The position numbers were made by a program, and so were the translations under genes. Positions 43,678 through 54,185 of a stretch of 64,000 nt of DNA are shown one piece after another. Location of the stretch: NCBI GenBank assembly GCA_024516035.1, contig CM044964.1, positions 28,411,778 through 28,475,777 on the forward strand, in the 5' to 3' direction. Numbering within the stretch: position 1 is the first letter of the stretch; the number at the start of each line of letters is the position of its first letter. The DNA is from Bactericera cockerelli (lineage: Eukaryota > Arthropoda > Insecta > Hemiptera > Triozidae). Under the pieces are notes generated by a model, which worked only from the letters and a program-made list of their open reading frames with translations, was not told where the DNA came from and did no database searches.

Positions 43678-43800
43678 CTCGTCATGTCCTGCTTGGGATT
43701 TTGACCACAGATTAATACGTTTTTGATTTAACGCTGGAATAATTGGACTCATTGGGACTAATAATTCGGGCAGTATGAATAAAGCAATTTATTTATTATG
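43678..43800 (+). mobile_element. SINE family B, 5'-truncated and diverged
   Basis: TCATGTCCTGCTTGGGATTT, AACGCTGGAATAATTGGACT and TTCGGGCAGTATGAATAAAG; the head is missing. Confidence 0.65.
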
Positions 43801-43907
43801 ATTTTATAAATATTTATTAGGAGGACAAAGTAATGTACAATATTTACAGTATAAAATAAAGAAAAAATAAATAAATGATAAAATAGTTTGAATAGTAATA
43901 ATGTGTT

Positions 43908-43985
43908 TCTTTGTGTTATTATACCACAATTTTAGTGGGTAGCGCAGAATTATAGGACTTTTCTGTATCTTTAATATCCCAATAT
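43908..43985 (-). mobile_element. SINE family G tail fragment
   Basis: TTGTGTTATTATACCACAAT, TTTAGTGGGTAGCGCAGAAT and ATAGGACTTTTCTGTATC match the G 3' end in minus orientation. Confidence 0.65.
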
Positions 43986-43990
43986 ACTAA

Positions 43991-44045
43991 TGCCCTAACT
44001 AAAGGGCGGGGTTATTGCCTGCGGCAATCCCTTCCACCCAACACC
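43991..44045 (-). mobile_element. LINE 3'-tail fragment (family H)
   Basis: GCCCTAACTAAAGGGCGGGG, TTATTGCCTGCGGCAATCCC and TTCCACCCAACA: the reverse complement of the H start segment. Confidence 0.7.
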
Positions 44046-44077
44046 CATTCATTACCACATTATCTACTTTTAAGGGT

Positions 44078-44254
44078 TGGTTCAGGTACTGTAGGGATCC
44101 GTTGGTTCGAATCCCACCCAGTGGATGAATTTTTCCTCATCAATTTGAGTTTGTGACCACATAATAATAAGATTCTGAGGGCTAAGTGGTAGAAAATGCT
44201 TTGAGCATTAACCTCGCCTGGTGGTTACCTTCCACAAAAGTGTTATTATTATTC
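44078..44254 (+). mobile_element. SINE family A copy, 5'-truncated
   Basis: Begins in mid-head (GTAGGGATCCGTTGGTTCGA), then complete body and (ATT)n end. A further scrap of A tail lies at about 44445..44490. Confidence 0.8.
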
Positions 44255-44858
44255 TAATACAACTTCTCACTTATCTGTTTGTATACTGATTAAAATAGAG
44301 AGGTTAGTTGATGTCATGAATAATCAGACCTATTACCTCGAAACAAGCTCGAAACAGCTGTCCAGGTATGTTCTGATATTCATATTAATCAAATACAACT
44401 TCTCACTTTACTGTTTATACTGATACTGATTAGAGTGTTAAGGTAACCATCAGTTAATGCTTAAAGCAGTTACCTTCCACTAAAGAGTGATTATTATAAT
44501 AATATCTGATCCAATAATCGAGTTACCAAACTCGTTGGATCCGGAAATGTAGGCATCAGCCTGACGATACCTTACTTACCCAGGAATTCCATCAATCTAT
44601 ATAATTTATATAATCAATCCATCAATCTCTACCTAAAATAATAATAAGTTACAACGAAGAATGATCCCGTCACGAAGCCAGGAGCTATTCTTCCTGGTAG
44701 ACAATCGTATTACTTGCAGAATGTCACTTAACCCGTTCCAATATTATTATGTATTATTATTTTTTTTGGGAGGGAAAAAAGTTATTAAGATATTTCGTTA
44801 TTAAGATATTTCGTTATTAAGATGTTTCGAAAGGTTTTTTTCAATTGTTATTCAAGTC
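44255..44858. other. Intergenic stretch with low-copy repeats
   Basis: Two copies of TACAACTTCTCACTTA/TCTGTTT-type sequence (about 44268 and 44397). Otherwise AT-rich, no gene. Confidence 0.4.
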
Positions 44859-45067
44859 TGTCCCGGTAGCTCAGTGGTAAAGGCGGCACACTGTGAATCC
44901 AGAGATTCCAAAGGTTGTGAGTTCGAAACCCAGCCAGGACATGACAGGTTATCCTCCCATTTGGGATTTTTACCACATAATAATATGTCTTGGGCTTACT
45001 GCTGGAATAATGGGACTTTAGTAGTCTAAATCGGGCAATATAAATAAGGCGATATTATTATTATTAT
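44859..45067 (+). mobile_element. SINE family B copy
   Basis: TCCCGGTAGCTCAGTGGTAA, a small insertion before the B box (AGAGATTCCAAAGGTTGTGA), GTTCGAAACCC, then ATCCTCCCATTTGGGATTTT and ACCACATAATAATATGTCTT. It ends in GGCGATATTATTATTATTAT. Confidence 0.88.
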
Positions 45068-45134
45068 CTTTGGTCCTGTTTTATTTTTGCTTTTAATGTT
45101 TTTTACTGTTCGTCTTGTTTTCAATAAATAAAAC

Positions 45135-45277
45135 GTTATCACATTTGTGTTGACTACTATTGTGATGTCACAATTGCTCAAAGTCGCACTGCTATTAAAG
45201 TTTTACCAAACTTGGTCCTCAAACCATCAGCCTCCAGGTTACAAGTCCGCCGCCTTATGGATCAAGCTACTGAAGTC
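45135..45277 (-). mobile_element. SINE family C copy
   Basis: Minus copy with tail TTATCACATTTGTGTTGACT and head AGCCTCCAGGTTACAAGTCC, GCCGCCTTATGGATCAAGCT. Confidence 0.82.
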
Positions 45278-46484
45278 AGTCTTCTTCTAAATAAATTGAT
45301 TACCTATGTATCTTCTTGTGTTTTTTTTTTTTTTTTTTTAATATTTTAATTTTTCATTTCTTTCACAATTTTTTACGTATTTCTTTCACAAATATTTTCG
45401 ACATACCTCAACATTGAAGATAATTCATTTCACTCAAATGTGGAAACTCGAATTGAACATTTGCTCGGTGGGACCAGGGTATCGTATGAATGCCAGGGAT
45501 GTGGGTGGTCTAAATAAAAATATTACAAATTATGGGAAGTAACAATAAACATACCCATTAGCGCACAAAAATAATCTCTGGGTATATGGCAGGGTTGGGA
45601 AAAATGCATGACAGAAATTTGCGCAAATGGACGTGATGAGGGTTTCACCCACACCAATAAGTGGACGGCTACACTAACAACAGAACTATTATTAAATAAG
45701 TTTTAATTAATACCAACTAAAAATAATAATATAATATTAATTTATTTATCCTAAGACTTCACATCTCAAAGTGAGAAGACATGACTGTAATAAACTTGAT
45801 CAGGAAATCTGATGGCAGTGATTGTCTGATCGCCAGAATTGTCAGCCGCAGCCGACAGTATAAATAATTTTTATATATTTATTTCGCAATCCAATTTGCC
45901 TTTTTTACATATTTAAAAACAATATTCAGCACTCCTTTTTTTACATACATCATTCTTGTCCAACATACATCCTGAGATCATTGAAATTGATTTTCTTAGT
46001 GGCTGTGTAGATATCTTAATGAAACACTTGTAGAATACTAAATTAATACTAAAATAAATCAAAAAGATTGACATTAATGAAGTTTAAATTAAAAATGCTT
46101 GAAGAATTTTGAGAGAGAAAATTGAAAACTGCAGCCGTACAGGCGCCTGGCTAATATTAAATAAAGTAGTTATTTGTAAACTCTTAAAATAAAATACATC
46201 GGTTGGTCAGAAATGAAACACTCAACACCCCACGGGTTAAACATAATAAGGATTTAATAACCGATCGGTATTTCCCGGACCGAGTCGTCTACATAACACG
46301 TCACAATGTCTCCGTCCTCTACATATCATTCGCCTCAGCCTCAGCGGGTGAAAGCATGGAGAATCACACTCCGCCAAACTTATACAATAAAACCCGCGAG
46401 TTCCATACTGCCAACCAGGTGAATATTGAAATGAAAATTTATCATTATGATACTCATGATAATTATGAAACTAATAATGACACT
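45278..46484. other. AT-rich intergenic stretch, nothing recognised
   Basis: About 1.2 kb. The phrase GCAGCCGTACAGGCGCCTGG (about 46132) has a close relative near 22929 (GCAGTACAGGCGCCTAGTTT), so part of this is repetitive. An open frame at 46203..46634 runs into the following SINE and is not called. Confidence 0.4.
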
Positions 46485-46762
46485 AGCCAGCGTCGATGGC
46501 ATGTTGAATACACCGGTTCCCTTCAGAACACAGAAGTTAAGCGACATCCAGCGAGGTTAAGACTTGGATGGGTGACCATTCAAATTCTAATTCTCGTGAC
46601 GCTGGCTTTTCCCGGCCCCACTCAGGCTGGGTGAGGTCAATGTGAGTAGCAGGTTTGTGAGTTTCCTGCGAATGGAGGGTAAAACCCCCGTCGTGATATG
46701 ACCATGGCAGTTGAAAGCGACGTTAAACCCCACTTAAAAAAAATAATAATAATAATAATAAT
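46485..46762 (+). mobile_element. Young, complete SINE family D copy with target duplication
   Basis: Full 5S-derived SINE: AGCCAGCGTCGATGGCATGT, GAAGTTAAGCGACATCCAGC, GACTTGGATGGGTGACCATT, body CAGGCTGGGTGAGGTCAATG, tail GTTGAAAGCGACGTTAAACC, then A and (AAT)n. AATAATGACACT is repeated on both sides (46473..46484 and about 46758..46769). Confidence 0.95.
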
Positions 46763-46967
46763 GACACTTATGGAACTAATAATGAGAATAACAGTAGTAA
46801 ATAAAATAATTAGAATGTTAATAACTATAAGAAAACTTGCGAGCACCATACTACAAACCAGGTGGATATTTTGATAAAAATTATTATAATAATTATGAAA
46901 CTAATAAGGACACTTACAATAGTAAAACTTCCGTCCTAATCTAGACATTAAATCAAATAGAATCGTT
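46763..46967. other. Intergenic stretch with diverged internal repeats
   Basis: The phrases AAATAAAATAATTATAATnC and GGTG(A/G)ATATT recur around 46380, 46800, 46860, 47090 and 47400, which suggests an old local duplication of about 250-500 bp units. No gene. Confidence 0.4.
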
Positions 46968-47092
46968 GGCGTTAGGAAGGGCATCCAGCCGTCAAAATGT
47001 GAAACAAACAACCAACCTCAACCATGAGGTTGAACAATGTCAACCCGAAGTAGGTTTGGGAAAAAGGCAAAGTGAAAGAAGAAGACAATAGT
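46968..47092 (+). mobile_element. LINE 3' end (RTE-like tail)
   Basis: GGCGTTAGGAAGGGCATCCA with GCCGTCAAAATGTGAAAC, then AACCCGAAGTAGGTTTGGGA and a purine-rich AAAAAGGCAAAGTGAAAGAA end. Tails of this type are common at the 3' ends of RTE-class LINEs in insects. No coding part is kept. Confidence 0.6.
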
Positions 47093-47853
47093 AAATAAAA
47101 TAATTATAATACCAATTACCATAAGAAAGTTCGGGTGTAAGCAGACGCGACCGGTGCTAAGGAGCTGCGGAACTGGAGACGAAAAAAAACAGAGGATCAC
47201 ATAGATCACATTTCTAGAATAATTAATGCATATTTATTATGATTAGCATGGTATGAACAAACTCAAACTCTTTACATACTAAGAGAGCTACTCTATAACT
47301 CCCATTTTAGTCCGGTTTATGTGGTAGCATCCCCAAAACATTTTGTCACCGGCCGCGCCTGGGTGTAAGATATTATCAAACAGGTGAATATTGTAATAAA
47401 AATTATTATAATAATTATGAAAGTAATAGTGACACTTAAATAAAAATAATTATAATGCTAATGGCCATGGTGAAACTCTGATGTAAGATACTTTTATTTA
47501 TTTACAACAACAAAAAAGTATAAAAAACAATCCACAATAAATTAATACCAAAGAAAAAAAAAAGCTTAAATATAAAAACAAAAAAAGGTATAGAACACCA
47601 TTATTTTAATTTATATTTACAATTTTGTTTTGTAGTCCGGGGCGAAATTAATGCCTAAAGCATTCTCTGCCAATTGGGAAATAAAGGAAGGATACCGGCC
47701 GGAGCGGAAAAATCTGATCGAGTTTTTCCGTTTCCGGAATTTCATGGATGTAAAGGTAAAGCTGCCTGAAGTCATGCGAAAGCGGTTCCGGGGCACAACT
47801 ACCTTTACATTTAAAAAAATCAATGAAAAATATTACATAGAAGATTATACTCA
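47093..47853. other. Unassigned intergenic stretch
   Basis: No gene can be supported. The 47640..47820 part is GC-richer and open on both strands (71 codons +, 68 codons -), ending where the Helitron begins. It is likely a remnant of an unrecognised element. Confidence 0.35.
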
Positions 47854-48084
47854 TCTTAATATATAAATGTCAAAGTCACTGACTGACTGACTGATCATCG
47901 CTCTACAGCCCAAACCGTAATACCTAGCGAGCTGAAATTTGGTAGGTAGCTTTGTCTTATAGTCTAGATGTGCAATAAGACGGGATTTTTCAAAATTCCC
48001 ACTACAACACCTGCCATTGGCGAAAAAGGATTTTTTGCTTTCACGGCCATACCTCGGCCCGCAAAGCGGGCGACAGCCCGCTAG
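47854..48084 (+). mobile_element. Non-autonomous Helitron, 231 bp
   Basis: Same family as 15779..16026. It starts TCTTAATATATAAATGTCAA after A, shares CTACAGCCCAAACCGTAATA and TAGCTTTGTCTTATAGTCTA, and ends with the hairpin GCCCGCAAAGCGGGC, then CTAG before T. It has fewer TGACTGAC units at its start than the other copy. Confidence 0.9.
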
Positions 48085-48120
48085 TGATACATAATACCTA
48101 TGACATAAAAATATAACAAT

Positions 48121-48418
48121 AGCCAGAGTCGATGGTGCGTTGAATGCACCGGTTCTCGTAGGATTACTGAAGTTAAGCAACGTCCAGCGAGGTGGAGACT
48201 TCGTGATGCTGGCATTACGGGCCAACCCAGGCTGGATGAGGTTAATGCGGGTATCAGGCTGGATTACGGGCCAACCCAGGCTGGATGAGGTTAATGCGGG
48301 TATCAGGTTTTTGAGTTTGTGGTAGCAGGTTTGTGCGAATGGAGTGCAACACCCCCGTCGTGATATGACCAATATGACCATGCAGTTGAAAGCGACGTTA
48401 AACCAAATTTAAAAAAAA
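48121..48418 (+). mobile_element. SINE family D2 copy with internal duplication
   Basis: Head AGCCAGAGTCGATGGTGCGT, then AGACTTCGTGATGCTGGCAT without box C. The segment GGGCCAACCCAGGCTGGATG through GCGGGTATCAGG occurs twice in tandem (about 48219 and 48267). Tail AAAGCGACGTTAAACC plus A run. Confidence 0.88.
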
Positions 48419-49325
48419 ACTACAAAATAAATAATAAAAGCAACAGTGATAATAGCGAGTTCCTTCCTGGTTATCGAGTTATCAACCTGTTACGTCAAAC
48501 CATCTCATCTCACAAAGTAGGGCCATCGCCTCGATGTCGGTTATGTGGATAATTGGTTTAGTATGGTTATTCAATAATGTCGACGAAACCAGACGGAGCA
48601 AAGAGGAAGCTATAAGGAAAGTGTTACACTTTTCCGTTTACTAGAGTAAACATAGAATTACACAATATTCAGTACGTATTTTATTTATAGCTTTTAAGCC
48701 CAGTAGTTTTGGCCTTATAGCTTTATTAATTATTTATGTAGAGATCCCGAGTTCGATCCCCGGTTGGAGCAGACTTTAGACTTATGAGATTTTTTCACAT
48801 CTGATATTTTAAAAAGCAAACAACCGTTACGCCACGAAAGCTGGTGCACCTTAACAAGACATGAAACTCAAATATCATTAAATTTGTTTGAGAAGACTAT
48901 CTTGTTTCATGGCTGAGACATGAGTTCTAGTCATTCCATTACAACTCTTCATTTAATCAAACCAATCCTTTAACTTTTATCGCCTCCAGTTCTCTATCTC
49001 TGTTTTGATTAGATCCAAATCAATCAGAACCTATCCCACACATAATCTTTATTGATTCAGCGACCCATTGTCAAAGCCAAAGTGAAAGTGGTTTGAAACA
49101 AAGATTCTCTCATGATAGAATAGAATAGATATATAATGGTTGATAGAATAATAGAACTAGGCAAGGAGCTAATCGAAAGGTGTAAAACAGAGTCATCTAG
49201 AAGACAAAACATGAATCATGTATGTATAAATATCACAAAAAACATGTATAAATATCACAATAAATATTTGAATTGAATTGAGTCAAAAAAGAAATCAACA
49301 AAAACAGTAAAAAAAAGAAATTAAG
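48419..49325. other. Intergenic stretch with SINE F scraps
   Basis: No gene. At about 48736..48836 a broken F copy is seen: GAGTTCGATCCCCGGTTGGA followed later by CCGTTACGCCACGAAAGC in the opposite sense. The rest is unassigned. Confidence 0.45.
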
Positions 49326-49443
49326 CTATCATATCTGTGTTGATCATAATTACCTACTCAAAGTCTCTTTAATAAATACTTCCTTAACTTCGGACTTGAA
49401 CCACCGACCTCCAGATAAAACGTAAGCCGCCCCATCGATCAAA
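49326..49443 (-). mobile_element. SINE family C copy, diverged
   Basis: TATCATATCTGTGTTGATCA at the tail side; head side CGGACTTGAACCACCGACCT and GCCGCCCCATCGATC. Confidence 0.7.
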
Positions 49444-49572
49444 AACCATCGCTACGGGGGTCGATCAAAAACAATAATAATAGACAAATTTAATGTTTAT
49501 ACTGTCCGATTAGACCAGTTGTTTCAGTGATATTACTAGTATGTATGTGGGCAAAATATCAGATAAATACAG

Positions 49573-49782
49573 TAATAATAATAACACTCTTTAGTGGAAG
49601 GTAACCACTAGGCGAGGTTAATGCTCAATGCATTTTCTACCACCTAACCCTCAGAGTCTTATTATTATGTGATCATAAACTCAAAAAATGAGGAAAAATT
49701 CATGCACTGGGTGGGATTCGAACCAACAGATACCTACGCTACCTGGATTACCAGACTAGCGCCTTAACCACTTGACTACCAA
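49573..49782 (-). mobile_element. SINE family A copy
   Basis: Near full length: AACACTCTTTAGTGGAAGGT, GTCTTATTATTATGTGATCA, B-box complement GGGTGGGATTCGAACC, head end CCACTTGACTACCA. Confidence 0.88.
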
Positions 49783-49844
49783 TATTTTTTGTACCATTCG
49801 ACCATTAATGTGTGTTTCTACAAACATATTAGTTTTCAAACGCT

Positions 49845-50027
49845 TACTCACCGTTGCCGAGTGAGTTAGCGCGCTAGGCATTGCACGCATGGTGACCTGG
49901 GTTCAATCCTCAGCGGGGCAGAAAATTTTCTGCTCTGTACTTGGATATTCGGGGTCCACTCATACCTCGTGAGGAAAACCAGTAGTTACTTGCGTAAGTA
50001 ACGACCAGTGGTGGCATTACCAGAGTA
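49845..50027 (+). mobile_element. SINE family G copy
   Basis: Sense copy: head GCCGAGTGAGTTAGCGCGCT, B box GGGTTCAATCC; body TTCTGCTCTGTACTTGGATA and ACTCATACCTCGTGAGGAAA; 3' end GACCAGTGGTGGCATTACCA. Confidence 0.85.
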
Positions 50028-50848
50028 AAAAGAAATTAATATAATAGAATTCGAAAAGTGAAGGAGGCTCTCAGTAATGCTGCGCTAGCCAAAAAATTGT
50101 GAAGAGGCCTTGTGCTTCACCACGGATAATATATACATTAAACATACATATTCAAGTGCTCTAATGTCAATAATAAGAAGACGCAGCTTGACAAGAAAGT
50201 TTGGACATACCGTAATTGTTTCTTTGACAGCTCGGAGTTTCAATAGTTCCATTGACAGGCGGAACCACTCTCACCACGATGACATTCCCAATGTAATGAA
50301 CAATATGGTCCACATCTTCAAACATATAGCACCAATGTAATCAACAATATGGTCAATTTGAGCATCTTCAAACACATAGCACAAATGTAATGGACATCTT
50401 CCAACATTTGGTACCAATCTAATGAACATTTTAAATATATAATAGGTACCAGTGTATAAAGATCTACAAAGCAACAACGTAACTACCATCTTCAAATATA
50501 TAGCATCAATGTTTTGAAGATCTCCAACAATATACAGTCTAATGAAAACATAGTTTGTTGATTGATGTTTCAATATAGCTACCGAGTTTTCCTTGTATAT
50601 GGATGACATATTGTTCATAACATTAGGTCTGTTCCATCATATTGGTGTTAATTATAATTATATCATCAGTTTTAATGATACAGGTATAATTTACTTTTTG
50701 TATAAGTACAGCATCAATGCTGAATGATGTTTCAATATGCCAAGTATGTTTTTCTCATTTGGAGTATTGGTACTATAGGTAGTGTCTATACTAAATATCA
50801 CCAGCAGACTGTCCTATATTAGTGGTAATTATAATTATATCATCACTT
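50028..50848. other. Intergenic stretch with a diverged local repeat
   Basis: No gene. Between 50290 and 50530 a phrase of the type ATCTTCAAACATATAGCACC followed by AATGTAATCAACAATATGG recurs about five times at 40-60 bp spacing: a degraded tandem array. Confidence 0.5.
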
Positions 50849-51121
50849 TTTTTTTTTTTTTTTTTTTTTTATAAGTGGGGTTTAACGTCGCTTTCAACTG
50901 CCATGGTCATATCACGACGGGGGTTTTACCCTCCATTCGCAGGAAACTCACAAACCTGCTACTCACATTGACCTCACCCAGCCTGAGTGGGGCCGGGAAA
51001 AGCCAGCGTCACGAGAATTAGAATTTGAATGGTCACCCATCCAAGTCTTAACCTCGCTGGATGTCGCTTAACTTCGGTGTTCTGAAGGGAACCGGTGTAT
51101 TCAACATGCCATCGACGCTGG
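50849..51121 (-). mobile_element. Young, complete SINE family D copy
   Basis: Nearly identical to 6273..6547: T tract, GGGGTTTAACGTCGCTTTCA, full body and 5S-like head ending CATGCCATCGACGCTGGC. A TCATCACTTTTTT sequence flanks both sides, giving the target duplication. Confidence 0.95.
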
Positions 51122-51231
51122 CTTCATCACTTTTTTAAAAAAAAAAATCTTTTATATCTTCACTTATTAATTGTACAAATGTACATATTAGTAACATCTT
51201 GTTTGGATGGAGACAAATTGAGCACATTTCT

Positions 51232-51387
51232 GCCAGCGTCGATGGTGCGTTGCGTCGATTCTCGTAGGATCACCGAAGTTAGTCAACATCCAGTGAGGTG
51301 AAGACTTCGTGATGCTGGCATTCCGGCCCAACCCCGGCTGGGTGAGGTTAATGTGGGTAGCATGTTTTTGAGTTTCCTGCGAATTTC
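51232..51387 (+). mobile_element. SINE family D2 copy, 3'-truncated
   Basis: CCAGCGTCGATGGTGCGTTG, CTCGTAGGATCACCGAAGTT, AAGACTTCGTGATGCTGGCA, CCCGGCTGGGTGAGGTTAAT. The tail is lost after TTTCCTGCGAATTTC. Confidence 0.82.
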
Positions 51388-51778
51388 AACAATTGCTTGA
51401 TTTGTTGCAGAGTCTCCAACACGGGACTCGATATGTTACTATAACCTGGGGATGGAATGTGACATATTTGCTTCGTGTACACTTTGGAAATACTTTGCTA
51501 GAGCTTTACCTGCATCAGAGTAGACCGAAGTGTTCGGATCAACCTGCAATGCAATGACTTGAGCTGTCTTTTTTTATCATGCGTTTGACCTTCCACAAAC
51601 CGTTTGGTCCCTTTATATTTTTTTTTAATTTTTTTTACCTCAAAAAATATTACTAAGTGCTTTTATGAGTTTTGGAGTAAACTTGTCAAAGAGGTTCAAT
51701 ATTTTTTTAGAAAGGTATTTCTTGTATTTTAATTATATGAATGAAAACAAATGTACATATTTGTACCTTACTAATATA
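51388..51778. other. Intergenic stretch, nothing recognised
   Basis: AT-rich DNA between a truncated D2 SINE and the mariner-type element; no gene or repeat match seen. Confidence 0.35.
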
Positions 51779-52499
51779 CAGGGTGGACCAAAAAAACGTT
51801 TACACCCGTTAATGGTAGATTACTGACGACATTTCTAGGACGGATCTGCAATCCGTTTTTACGGATTCGCCTTTATAACTGCACAAAGTGATTTTTTGCA
51901 ACTTTCTGAAAAAGTCCGACTTTGGCTTATTCTTCAGGTCAGAACTTTTTTCCTGTTTAATGTGAGTTGATTCTGAACATTTCTGCAGAAAGCCAACAAA
52001 ATTTCGATGTTTCTAGCTACACTACTTTGTTTTTTACGGTTTGGTTTGGTATCTTTTTTGACACCTGAATAGAAAAAAAATTCTTATGTAAATTTTTTAC
52101 ACTTTGAAACACTCAAGATTTGCCCGAGCAAATTTTGGCACAGACATGGGCAAGTTTGATAAAAGTTGGCGGCCAACCCAAGGATGCTAAAAAATAATTT
52201 TACGATTTTTTATCACGTGATCTTCTGGGTAAACAAACCAGGTAAGTCTCAAAAAATGATGTTCAAAATCTTAAAAGTGTTGACCGTGTAGGGTCGTCTT
52301 GTACTCAAAGAGTAATTAGCTATTTATGTCTGATAATTATTTTCCTTGGAATTAATTAAAGGCCAGTCAAATGAATGATTGTTTGTTTCTCGATGATAGT
52401 TTTCAAGCATATTTTTCTGCATTCTATGAAATATTATCTTGAAACTTTTTGAGTTTTTTTAGTACAAGTTACATTATTATAATTCGGATGCTGAAATGG

Positions 52500-52710
52500 C
52501 AGATACGCATTTAGCATATGGAGTTGCCAACAGGAACATTTGGGATCACGTGAAAAACATAGTTTACGAAATCTGGTAGCAAGAATCCTGTTGGCATTCG
52601 ATGACCTGACAGAAAAACCTGGAATCTTCCGCAACATTCGACGGAACATGATGAAGAGGTTCAACCTTTGCATCCAGGAAGGTGGACGCCACTTCCAACA
52701 GTTCCTTTAA
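52500..52710 (+). pseudogene. Tc1/mariner transposase C-terminal remnant
   Basis: One frame reads GVANRNIWDHVKNIVYEIW then a stop. A second frame continues with DLTEKPGIFRNIRRNMMKRF, NLCIQEGGRHFQQFL and stop TAA at 52708. The ...W.HVK..VY... and ...M.RF..CIQ.GG.HF..FL pattern is the C-terminal end of Tc1/mariner DDE transposases. Frameshift, internal stop and loss of the DNA-binding and most of the catalytic part make it non-functional. Confidence 0.75.
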
Positions 52711-52722
52711 AGGAATTGAGAA

Positions 52723-52790
52723 GGGAGAGAGAGAGTGAGAGAGAGAGAGAGAGAGAGAGGCAGAGAGCGAAAGAGAGAGAGAGAGAAAGG
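52723..52790. repeat. (GA)n microsatellite inside the transposon
   Basis: GAGAGA runs with interruptions (GTGAGA, GGCAGAGAGCGAAAG), just after the transposase stop. Confidence 0.95.
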
Positions 52791-53467
52791 CAAGAAGGTA
52801 GAGGGACAGTTCTGAGTTAGAACTAAGGTACTAAAGTCACCATTGGTTTCAAAAATTTGTGTGAGGAGAATCCATAGTGTGTACTATGGCTAAATAAAAA
52901 ATGGCAACAGTTTTTTTCATTTTGTAGTCATGAATTTTTTGCTGGCTCTGGCGTTCGGACCGGGTGGGCCAGCTTACCACTGAGCTAATCGTGCGTGTCT
53001 AATCGTTTCTCATTGAACATACTAACACAAAATGTTTTTCTTTAATACCTTTTTGTTTATATCAAAATAGTATAAAACATAATAAAGACTGCAAAAGTTT
53101 ATTAATTTTACAAAATATTATCTTGTTTTTTTCAAGACTTCTATTAAGAGTTGGCAATCGGTAAATATTTATTATTTAATTAGTATTGTTTATGATAGAA
53201 GAACCTACCTACATATTTACCTGGATTTATAGTTTTTTTTTCTCTCGTAGGAAAGCATAAGAAAAACCATCCTTACGTTATCAAGGCAGTCTCTCAGGGG
53301 CTTACATGAATAATAATTATGTGTATTGTGATACCAATAGTATCTGATATAACTCTATTTACATATGGTATTACCCCCAAAAAAACCAATAGTTGTTGGT
53401 GTTACAATAGGTCAGATAGAGGTATGAATAAAATATTCCATCAGATTTTTTTGATAATTAGAAAAAT

Positions 53468-53552
53468 ATTGACCGTCGAGAATTGAACCTCGGTCATGCG
53501 ACTAACACTCTTAGCACTACCACATCTAGCTAACACCACTGACAATCTGAGA
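53468..53552 (-). mobile_element. tRNA-like SINE head fragment of another family
   Basis: Read on the minus strand, GCTAGATGTGGTAGTGCTAA and GACCGAGGTTCAATTCTCGA give A- and B-box-like sequences. It does not match families A to G closely. It lies between the arms of the mariner-type element, so it inserted later or was carried along. Another head scrap of family E type (CACTGAGCTAATCGTGCG) is at about 52979. Confidence 0.5.
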
Positions 53553-54185
53553 AGCACGAAATTTATCATTTGAATTTTCCTAAACTGGCTGATGAAGGCA
53601 TGTGAAACCGCGGTATTCAAAAAAAGCAATGTAAACAATTTTTGTAAACATTACAAGACGCCCTTACACAGTCTACAGCTAGAAAACTCTTAGGATTTTT
53701 GAAGAGTTTTTGGCAAACATCTAATATTTTTTCCCAGAAGATCACGTGATAAAAAATCGTAAAATTATTTTTTAGCATCCTCGGGGCGGCCGCCAACTTT
53801 TATCAAACTTGCCCATGTCTGTGCCAAAATTTGTTCGGACAAATGTCGAGTGTTTTATTTAGTAAAAAAGTTTTTTCGGGTGTTTTTTTCTGTTCAGGTG
53901 TAAAAAAATATGACAAACCAAATCGTAAAAAACAAAGTAGTGTAGCTAGAAACATCGAAATTTTGTTGGCTTTCTGCAAAATTGTTCAGAATCAACTCAT
54001 CTTAAACAGGAAAAAAGTACTGACCTGAAGAATAAGCCAAAGTCAGGCTTTTTCGGAAAGTTGCAAAAAATCACTTTGTGCAGTTACGAAGGCGAATCCG
54101 AAAAAACAGATTGTAGATCCGGCCTGGAAATGTCGTCAGTAATCTACCATTAACGGGTGTAAACGTTTTTTTGGTCCACCCTGTA

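Larger units (their letters stand above)
51779..54183. mobile_element. Mariner/Tc1-type transposon, 2405 bp, with 451-bp terminal inverted repeats
   Basis: The ends begin CAGGGTGGACCAAAAAAACG on both sides and are flanked by TA. The arms are 51779..52229 and 53733..54183, each about 451 bp, with scattered mismatches. The arms finish in a shared GATCACGTGAT-containing segment. Between them lies a transposase remnant and later insertions. The very long inverted repeats set it apart from ordinary mariner elements with ends of about 30 bp. Confidence 0.9.

Noticed and set aside
46485..46600. 5S rRNA gene
   Set aside because: Only the internal promoter part matches 5S. The 3' third is replaced by the SINE body, and target duplications flank the unit.
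46203..46634. 143-codon plus frame
   Set aside because: Its last third is the 5S-derived SINE D; the rest has no motif.
48140..48325. Short frames such as MNAPVLVGLLKLSNVQ, seen in several places
   Set aside because: They are translations of the 5S-like head of SINE D.
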